Assembly (NCBI GenBank): GCA_039917855.1
Contig: JBDSIR010000149.1
Coordinates: forward strand, 1 to 49,008
Source of the DNA: CAMLHU01 sp039917855
GTDB taxonomy: Bacteria > Gemmatimonadota > Gemmatimonadetes > Gemmatimonadales > GWC2-71-9
Direction: 5' to 3'
Length of the DNA stretch: 49,008 bases
The translations under genes were made by a program, and so were the position numbers. The notes under the pieces are model-generated. The model was not told the origin of the DNA and did no database searches. It saw nothing but the letters and a program-made list of their open reading frames with translations. Positions 44,188 through 49,008 of this stretch are shown here, in pieces. Numbering within the stretch: position 1 is the first letter of the stretch; each line of letters opens with the position of its first letter.

Positions 44188-44216
44188 CCCCCTCTCCGCA
44201 AAGCGGAGAGGGGGAG
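44188..44216. repeat. Family B single hairpin
   Basis: ACCCCCTCTCCGC-AAA-GCGGAGAGGGGG forms a strong hairpin just past the YfcE-like stop codon (44218-44220), on the minus-strand downstream side. This is half of a family B unit, probably working as a terminator before the peptidase gene. Confidence 0.8.
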
Positions 44217-44217
44217 T

Positions 44218-44706
44218 TCAATCATCCAGGTCCGTCAGCGGCACCAACCGAGCCCGTGGCGGGATCCCCGCCTCGAGCTCCATTATGCCGACCGATGGGG
44301 GAAGATCGAAGCGGGTCGGACCCGCCCCACCCGGGTTCATCACCGTCACGACCATATCGAGCGTGACGAGGAGCGGTCGGTGGGTATGACCATAGATGAT
44401 CACCTCGGCGTCGGGATACGCCGCGAGCAGCTTTTCGGGGGTGGGCGATCCGACCTGGTGGCCGTGGACGACCACGAAATCGGTCCCCTCGAGGCGGAGC
44501 CTCGCCACTTCGGGGACCCTGGCGCGGAGATCGAGACCATCGGTGTTGCCCCACACCGCCGTGACCGGCGCGATCGCTTCAAGCGCGGTCAGGAGGTCAG
44601 GGTCGCCGATGTCGCCGGCGTGGAGGATGTGGTCGACCTGCGCGAAGACCTCGAAGACCTCTGGGCGGAGGAGGTTATGCGTGTCGGAGATGATGCCTAG
44701 ACGCAT
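44218..44706 (-). CDS. YfcE/MJ0936-family metallophosphoesterase
   Basis: A 162-residue single-domain calcineurin-like phosphodiesterase. Metal-site motifs are SDTHNL (7-12), LHAGDIGDPDLL (28-39), VWGNTDG (51-57), VVVHGHQVG (78-86) and IYGHTHRPL (103-111), all complete. The substrate is unknown; relatives hydrolyse phosphodiesters such as bis-pNPP in vitro. I start at ATG 44706; upstream codons are heptad repeat. It is downstream of ubiX on the same strand across that repeat. Confidence 0.93.
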   Translation of the reverse strand: MRLGIISDTHNLLRPEVFEVFAQVDHILHAGDIGDPDLLTALEAIAPVTAVWGNTDGLDLRARVPEVARLRLEGTDFVVVHGHQVGSPTPEKLLAAYPDAEVIIYGHTHRPLLVTLDMVVTVMNPGGAGPTRFDLPPSVGIMELEAGIPPRARLVPLTDLDD

Positions 44707-44799
44707 GTGCGAAGTCCGAAGTGCGAAGTGCGGGGTGCTTGTTGGCGACCGTCCGACGGCACACCAACACCCCGGACTTCGCACTTCGCACTTCGCACC
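44706..44799. repeat. Family C heptad inverted pair (GTGCGAA word)
   Basis: The left arm 44706-44738 and right arm 44767-44799 each carry four words; the stem extends inward through GGGGTG/ACACCCC and TTGTTGG/CCAACA. It fills the ubiX to YfcE-like gap completely and touches the phosphoesterase start codon. Confidence 0.9.
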
Positions 44800-44803
44800 C
44801 TTG

Positions 44804-45388
44804 TCACCCCTGCCACCGCTGCGCCACCTGGATCTCGAGCCCCACCTGGTCGATGATCCGCTGAACGATGAAGTCCACCAGCTCCTCGATCTTGGTCGGC
44901 TTGTGGTAGAACCCCGGCGCCGCGGGGATGATGACGGCCCCGGCCTCGGTGACGGCGGTGAGATTCCGCAGGTGGATCAGCGACAGCGGCGTCTCCCTCG
45001 GCACGAGGATCAGCTTGCGCCGTTCCTTGAGCGTCACGTCGGCGGCGCGCTCGACCAGCGAGCGACTCGATCCCTGGGCGATGGCGCTCACGGTCCCCAT
45101 CGAACAGGGACAGACGACCATGCCGAGGGTCTTGACCGACCCGGAGGCGGGCTTGGCCCCGCGATCGGCGTCATCGAACACGGTCACCGACGACCAATCC
45201 CCCCCGGTCCGCTCCTTGAGCGTCTTGTCGCTCTCGATCCCGGTCTCGGTCTCGAGCAACCGCCACCCGTGCCCCGACACGATGAGCCAGGTCGGGACCT
45301 TGTTGCGGGCCAGCACCTCGAGGAGGCGCACCGCGTAGGGCGCGCCCGAGGCACCGGTGATGGCGAGGATAAGGGGATCAGCGCTCAA
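44804..45388 (-). CDS. ubiX: UbiX-type flavin prenyltransferase
   Basis: Makes prenylated FMN, the cofactor of UbiD-type decarboxylases. The 194-residue product has LAITGASGAPYAVRLLEVLA (8-27), VCPCSMGTVSAIAQGSSRSLVERAADVTLKERRKLILVPRETPLSLIHLRNL (about 92-143) and the final AAPGFYHKPTKIEELVDFIVQRIIDQVGL. The start is TTG at 45388, the only one fitting the family N-terminus. It lies with ubiA and menG/ubiE homologues, so it serves quinone synthesis, either ubiquinone-type or futalosine menaquinone. No ubiD is in the window. Confidence 0.94.
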   Translation of the reverse strand: MSADPLILAITGASGAPYAVRLLEVLARNKVPTWLIVSGHGWRLLETETGIESDKTLKERTGGDWSSVTVFDDADRGAKPASGSVKTLGMVVCPCSMGTVSAIAQGSSRSLVERAADVTLKERRKLILVPRETPLSLIHLRNLTAVTEAGAVIIPAAPGFYHKPTKIEELVDFIVQRIIDQVGLEIQVAQRWQG

Positions 45389-45410
45389 TGCCGACTCCGC
45401 GGGTGGTCTT

Positions 45411-45489
45411 GAGTTCGGAGTTGGGAGGGGTGCGACGGAAGGTGCCCAGCCGATGGCACACCGCTCCCAACTCCGAACTCCAAACTCTC
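45411..45489. repeat. Family C heptad inverted pair (GAGTTCG word)
   Basis: The left arm 45411-45430 and right arm 45464-45489 (AACTCCG/AACTCCA words) pair through CTCCCAACTCCGAACTC. It lies between ubiX and the small basic gene and its right edge overlaps that gene's stop codon. Confidence 0.85.
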
Positions 45490-45655
45490 ACCCACCCCGA
45501 CGATTCCCCGTCGGCACCCGCACCGGGTGGTTCACCACTACCGGCCTCGGCGCGTGTTGCTGCTCGGCGTCTGGTGTCGGCTGATGCGGCTCACCCTTCT
45601 TGGCGGGTGCCGCCTTCGGCCGGGGGAACGGGATCTCGCTCTTCTTTTTGCCCAT
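45488..45655 (-). CDS. Small basic proline-rich protein between ubiA and ubiX
   Basis: A 55-residue ORF from ATG 45655 (another ATG sits at 45658), just after the ubiA stop at 45663. The product starts MGKKKSEIPFPRPKAAPAKK and continues with charged, Pro-rich sequence ending VPTGNRRGG. It has no membrane segment or recognised domain and is probably disordered. Support is position (same strand, a few bases after ubiA) and the lack of any competing ORF. Its stop codon lies at the edge of a heptad repeat. It might bind nucleic acid or be a quinone-operon accessory, but nothing shows this. Confidence 0.5.
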   Translation of the reverse strand: MGKKKSEIPFPRPKAAPAKKGEPHQPTPDAEQQHAPRPVVVNHPVRVPTGNRRGG

Positions 45656-45662
45656 CATGACC

Positions 45663-46565
45663 TCACAGCAAACGGTCCACCAACGCGAATGCGAACACGG
45701 TCCCGCTCATCACGGCGTTCATCGTAAAGAATGCGGCGTCGATCCGGGAAAGGTCCCCCGGCTTCACCAGGGAATGTTCGTACGCCAGGATCCCCGCCGC
45801 CACTCCGACCCCCACAAAGTACCACACCCCGAAGCCGGCGCCCCAGCCGAAGAAGGCCAGCGCCGGGATGGTGACGCCGTGCAGGAGCTTGGCGAGGAGG
45901 ATCGCGCGGGTCTGGCCAAGCCGGGTCACCGCGCTACGAAGTCCCTCGGTGCGATCGAAACTCTCATCGGGGAGCGCATAAAAGACGTCGAACCCGGCGG
46001 TCCAGGTCGCCACCGCGAGGGTGACGGCGATCAGCACCCACCACGGCTCACTCCACCGGCCAGTCACTGCGAGGTACCCGCCGACCGGCGCGATGGCGAG
46101 ACTGACGCCGAGCCAGAGGTGGGGCCAGTCGAACACCCGCTTGGTGACGCTGTAGGTCAGCACCCAGCCGATGGCGAGGGGGCTGAGCCAGGCGCAGAGC
46201 GGATTGAGCTGCCAGGCGGCGAGGATGAAGAGGAATGCCGCCGCGACGACCGAGATCCACGCCTGCGAGGGGGTCAGCTTGCCCTGCGGCAATTCCCGCA
46301 TCTGAGTGCGCGGGTTCCTGGCGTCGAACTCCCGGTCGACGATCCGGTTGAACCCCATCGCCACCCAGCGCGCCGCCGAAAAGGCCACGACCACGAGTGC
46401 GACGGTGCGCAGCGTCACGGGCGCGCGGAACGATGCGGTCACGACCCCCACGAGCGCGAAGGGCAGCGCAAAGAGCGTGTGGGGCAGTTTGACGAAATTG
46501 ATGTACCGGGTGAAGAGCGACTCGCCGGAGAGGGTCTGGCCTTCTCGGGGGGTGGCGGTCGTCAT
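45663..46565 (-). CDS. ubiA: UbiA-family prenyltransferase (UbiA or MqnP)
   Basis: A 300-residue polytopic membrane enzyme attaching a polyprenyl chain to an aromatic acid. The first Asp-rich motif is NRIVDREFDARNPRTQMRELPQG near 73-95, and the second is in FDVFYALPDESFDRTEGLRSAVTRLG near 193-218. About eight hydrophobic helices are visible. It is between menG/ubiE and ubiX homologues. Whether it acts on 4-hydroxybenzoate or in the futalosine menaquinone route (MqnP) cannot be told from sequence alone. Confidence 0.93.
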   Translation of the reverse strand: MTTATPREGQTLSGESLFTRYINFVKLPHTLFALPFALVGVVTASFRAPVTLRTVALVVVAFSAARWVAMGFNRIVDREFDARNPRTQMRELPQGKLTPSQAWISVVAAAFLFILAAWQLNPLCAWLSPLAIGWVLTYSVTKRVFDWPHLWLGVSLAIAPVGGYLAVTGRWSEPWWVLIAVTLAVATWTAGFDVFYALPDESFDRTEGLRSAVTRLGQTRAILLAKLLHGVTIPALAFFGWGAGFGVWYFVGVGVAAGILAYEHSLVKPGDLSRIDAAFFTMNAVMSGTVFAFALVDRLL

Positions 46566-46576
46566 GCTGAGACCGC

Positions 46577-46716
46577 GGTGCGAAGTGCGAGGTGCGAAGT
46601 GCGGCTCGATGGGGTGCGAAGTGCGAAGTGCGAAGTCCGGGGATCACACGCGCGTGCACCCTCGCTGATCCCAGCGGAGAAGTACCCCGTACCTCGCACT
46701 TCGCACTTCGCACTTG
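46577..46716. repeat. Family C heptad inverted pair (GTGCGAA word), long left arm
   Basis: The left arm 46577-46642 is two runs of GTGCGAA-type words separated by a short break; the right arm 46690-46716 carries the complement and abuts the menG stop. It fills the menG-ubiA gap of about 150 bases. Confidence 0.9.
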
Positions 46717-47445
46717 TCATTCCCGGGTTCCCACGTGAATGGCCACGATCCCCCCGAACAACCGCTCGTACGTCACGTCCTTGAACCCGTTCGCACTCAT
46801 TGTTGACGCGACGCTGTCGGGTCCCGGAAAGGCGAGCACCGATTCCGGCAGGTAGGTGTACGCGTTGTCGTGCTTCGAGACGAAGCTGCCGACGAACGGG
46901 AGCATCCGGCGGAAGTAGAAGAAATAGAGCGACCGCATCGGCTCGCGCGGCGGTTGGGAACACTCGAGTACCACGTACTTCGCTCCGGGCTTGAGCACCC
47001 GAGCCACCTCCCGGAACCCCAGCGCCAGCTCGGCCAGGTTCCGCACCCCGAACCCCACGGTGGCGCCATCGAACACCCCATCCGCAAAGGGAAGTTCCAA
47101 TGCGTCTGCCGTGACGGGGTGCATACGCTTGGCCTTGTGCCGACCGAGCGCGAGCATCGGCGTCACGAAATCGGCGCCGACGACCTGACCGCGGAACCCC
47201 GGGCGGCGCGCCAATTCCGCGGCCAGATCGAGGGTCCCCGCGCAGAGATCGAGGTAGCGTCCCTCGGCCGCGTGCTCCCAGCCGAGCCGGTCGACGGCCC
47301 GCCGGCGCCAGCCGCGGTCGGCGTTCAGGCTCAGGACGTGGTTCAATAGATCGTAACTGGGGGCGATGGCCGCGAACATCCCGCGAACGTACGACCGCTT
47401 CTCTGCGCCCCCGGTCACAGGTAACTTCATATCTGTGGCCGACAT
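46717..47445 (-). CDS. ubiE: Demethylmenaquinone / ubiquinone C-methyltransferase (MenG/UbiE)
   Basis: A SAM-dependent C-methyltransferase for quinone rings, about 242 residues. VRGMFAAIAPSYDLLNHVLSLNADRGWRRRAV near 20-51 is the UbiE signature. The SAM-binding LDLCAGTLDLAAELARR is near 65, and ALELPFADGVFDGATVGFGVRNL near 115-137 and VLKPGAKYVVLECSQP near 152 follow. Start is uncertain: ATG 47445 (MSATDMKLPVTGG) or ATG 47430 (MKLPVTGG). It is first in the minus-strand quinone cluster and divergent from the sigma-factor gene 53 bases away. Confidence 0.94.
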   Translation of the reverse strand: MSATDMKLPVTGGAEKRSYVRGMFAAIAPSYDLLNHVLSLNADRGWRRRAVDRLGWEHAAEGRYLDLCAGTLDLAAELARRPGFRGQVVGADFVTPMLALGRHKAKRMHPVTADALELPFADGVFDGATVGFGVRNLAELALGFREVARVLKPGAKYVVLECSQPPREPMRSLYFFYFRRMLPFVGSFVSKHDNAYTYLPESVLAFPGPDSVASTMSANGFKDVTYERLFGGIVAIHVGTRE

Positions 47446-47498
47446 AGCAGCCAAAGCTACCCCTCCCCGAATGGCCCTCGCAAGCCGCGCCCGCTCAG

Positions 47499-48104
47499 GT
47501 GACTGAGCCGGCGCCGGTCGGCCCGGCCGCGTCCGACCAGGAAGTGGTCCTCGAGGCGCGTCGCGGTTCGGACGCGGCGTATCGCGAGCTTGTCCGCCGT
47601 TACGAGCGCCCGGTCTTCTCCCTGATCTTCCGTATGGTCCGCGACCGCGAGCTGGCGGAGGACCTGACCCAGGAGACCTTCATCAAGGCGCTCAACGCCC
47701 TCGACTCGTACCGCCCTGAATTCAAGTTCTCCAGCTGGATCTTCAAGATCGCCAACAACACATCGATCGATCAGCTGCGCCGGCGAGAGGTGGACACGCT
47801 CTCGCTCGACGGGAGCCCGTCCGCCGAGACCCCGGACGCGGTCGAGGCGACCGCGCTCCAGGTCGGATCCAAGGGGGAGTCCCCCCTCGACGAGCTCGAG
47901 GCGAGGGAGGTCGGGAAGGCGATCGAGGCCGCGATCTCGAAGCTCCGACCGGAGTACCGGTCGTGCATTCTGTTGCGGCACGTCGAGGGATTGGCGTACG
48001 AAGAGATCGCCGAATCCCTGGACCTGCCGCTGGGTACGGTGAAGACCTATATCCACCGTGCCCGCAATGAGTTGCGCCAGTATCTGGGCCACCTGAAGGA
48101 ATGA
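47499..48104 (+). CDS. ECF-type RNA polymerase sigma factor (RpoE-like)
   Basis: A 201-residue group 4 sigma factor. Region 2 covers about 22-95, with YRELVRRYERPVFSLIFRMVRDRELAEDLTQETFIKAL and FSSWIFKIANNTSIDQLRRRE; region 4 covers 140-195, with LRPEYRSCILLRHVEGLAYEEIAESLDLPLGTVKTYIHRARNELRQYL. An acidic linker joins them. GTG start at 47499. The next gene is a zinc anti-sigma factor, the normal partner arrangement. Confidence 0.95.
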   Translation: MTEPAPVGPAASDQEVVLEARRGSDAAYRELVRRYERPVFSLIFRMVRDRELAEDLTQETFIKALNALDSYRPEFKFSSWIFKIANNTSIDQLRRREVDTLSLDGSPSAETPDAVEATALQVGSKGESPLDELEAREVGKAIEAAISKLRPEYRSCILLRHVEGLAYEEIAESLDLPLGTVKTYIHRARNELRQYLGHLKE

Positions 48105-48138
48105 AACTCCACCGCGGGACCGCTCGTAGGAGGCGCTG

Positions 48139-48744
48139 ATGATCGACCCCACCACTGGGCATCTGACCCCCGAGGACTTGGACCACTGGCTGGAGGGCAC
48201 CCTGCCCTCCGTCCGGCTGGTCCATCTCGAGGACTGCCCCGACTGCTTCGCCCTTGCACACGCCGAACGGCGCGTCGTGGCGTGGCTCGGGCGGTTGCCC
48301 CTGCTCGCTCCCTCGGCCGGTCTTTCCGACCGGGTGATGCGAGCCGTCACGGTCCCCGCCCCAGTGGCGCGGGCCCCGTGGCGGGTGCTGGTCCGGCCCT
48401 CCCTCCTCGGTCCGCGGTGGCGGGCAGTGGCAGCGGGGGTCGGGCTGGCGGTGACGGGGGCCGGTCTCAGTGTGGCTTGGAGCCTCGGCCACCCGGACCA
48501 GCTCGCCTCCCTCGTCTCGTCATTGGGGAATGCAGCGTATCGGTTCGGGTGGACGGGACTCCAGGCGCTGGTGGCCAACCTGGCCGAGCAGCCCTGGACC
48601 GGGGCAGCTCGGACCCTGCTCTCCTCCCCCGCCCGTGCCGCGCTGACGCTTGGTACGGGGATCCTGCTCTATGCGAGCGGGCTCTTGGCGATGCGCCGTC
48701 TGATGACGGCGCCGACCAACGGGGTGGCACGTGCGCACTCCTAG
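48139..48744 (+). CDS. Membrane-anchored zinc anti-sigma factor
   Basis: A 201-residue protein. The N-terminal LTPEDLDHWLEGTLPSVRLVHLEDCPDCFALAHAE (9-43) contains the H-x3-C-x2-C zinc motif of ZAS-type anti-sigma domains that hold ECF factors inactive. Hydrophobic segments near 95-117 and 168-185 would anchor it. AGGAGG sits 7 bases before the ATG, 34 bases after the sigma gene. Release presumably needs a signal sensed at or outside the membrane. It overlaps the next gene by 14 bases. Confidence 0.88.
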   Translation: MIDPTTGHLTPEDLDHWLEGTLPSVRLVHLEDCPDCFALAHAERRVVAWLGRLPLLAPSAGLSDRVMRAVTVPAPVARAPWRVLVRPSLLGPRWRAVAAGVGLAVTGAGLSVAWSLGHPDQLASLVSSLGNAAYRFGWTGLQALVANLAEQPWTGAARTLLSSPARAALTLGTGILLYASGLLAMRRLMTAPTNGVARAHS

Positions 48745-49008
48745 CCGCCGGGCGCTGGGCGCCCTCCTCCTGATCGTCGCGACGGCCCCCCCTTTGGCTG
48801 CCGCGACGCGTGACCCGTTCGGTCCTGACCGCCTGGCCGGGATCCTCGAGCCGATCCGCGACTTCTTCCGCGACGCCCCGCCGCCAGCGGCGACGGATCA
48901 CATCGTCACCATCTCGTCCGACAGCCGGACCCTGACCTTCAAGCTCGGCGGAGACGCCAGGATCGACCTCGCGCTGACCGGCGGCAGGGTCCTGATCGAT
49001 GCTCACCA
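48731..49008 (+). CDS. Exported protein, 5' part only (runs off the window)
   Basis: Open from GTG 48731 to the window end, 92 codons without a stop. The leader (M)RTPSRRALGALLLIVATAPPLAAAT is a clear signal peptide. The following DHIVTISSDSRTLTFKLGGDARIDLALTGGRVLID is beta-rich, like the repeated strands of DUF4097/adhesin-type domains often found with anti-sigma genes, but too little is present to assign. The 14-base overlap with the anti-sigma gene implies co-expression with the sigma/anti-sigma pair. Confidence 0.7.
   Translation, partial: MRTPSRRALGALLLIVATAPPLAAATRDPFGPDRLAGILEPIRDFFRDAPPPAATDHIVTISSDSRTLTFKLGGDARIDLALTGGRVLIDAH

Overview
This window is a high-G+C bacterial chromosome segment with dense, mostly housekeeping content. 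Gene content and order (tig-clpP-clpX-engB, a bacterial deoxyhypusine-synthase-like gene, many exported lipoproteins, beta-barrel proteins, two-component and cyclase signalling) fit a Gram-negative member of the Gemmatimonadota or a similar soil or aquatic lineage. That placement is inference from gene content only. No plasmid, prophage, rRNA or CRISPR array is visible.

Layout. 147-4863 holds three of the four histidine-utilisation enzymes (HutU, HutI, HutG) with a DUF2071 protein between HutU and HutI; HutH is not in the window. 5015-8123 holds a D-2-hydroxyacid dehydrogenase, tRNA-Leu(UAG), a membrane protein, a small basic membrane protein and a single-domain receiver. 8222-12855 is tig-clpP-clpX-engB plus a lipoprotein. 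12911-15946 (minus strand) is a porin, FMN-binding protein, membrane protein and ApbE cluster that looks like an extracytoplasmic flavinylation system. 16046-18942 holds a hexapeptide acyltransferase and a hybrid histidine kinase with a degenerate receiver. 18944-23178 (minus) is a PilB/GspE ATPase fused to a receiver domain, a Nudix hydrolase and an exported beta-helix protein. 23246-23780 is a short mobile-looking element carrying a GIY-YIG nuclease gene. 23803-29640 holds an outer-membrane barrel protein, a lipoprotein, trpE and an FHA-GAF-adenylate cyclase. 29784-36433 (minus) runs HD-GYP regulator, glmM, glmS, deoxyhypusine-synthase-like, dtd, maf. 36533-42895 holds a Cys/Met-metabolism PLP enzyme, an M48 protease, purD, mutM, a short UvrC-like protein and an exported protein. 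43042-47445 (minus) is menG/ubiE, ubiA, a small basic protein, ubiX, a YfcE-like phosphoesterase and a P1-family peptidase, with the quinone genes together. 47499-49008 is an ECF sigma factor, its zinc anti-sigma factor and the start of an exported protein.

The most unusual property is the intergenic DNA, which is filled with three kinds of structured repeat. Family A consists of inverted pairs of short hairpins (core TCATCCYGAG ... CGARGGATCT). Copies lie at 4886, 5971, 23246, 29708 and 37707, and the copy at 23246-23780 encloses a GIY-YIG nuclease ORF whose stop codon lies in the repeat edge. This resembles the REPIN/RAYT relationship but with a different nuclease. Family B is the CCCTCTCCC/GGGAGAGGG double hairpin (25, 30914, 41131 and 44188). 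Family C consists of locus-specific 7-nt (sometimes 8-nt) tandem words arranged as inverted pairs, about fifteen in 49 kb. One pair sits in frame inside engB, one encloses the engB start codon, and one encodes part of a signal peptide. These repeats explain many short spurious ORFs.
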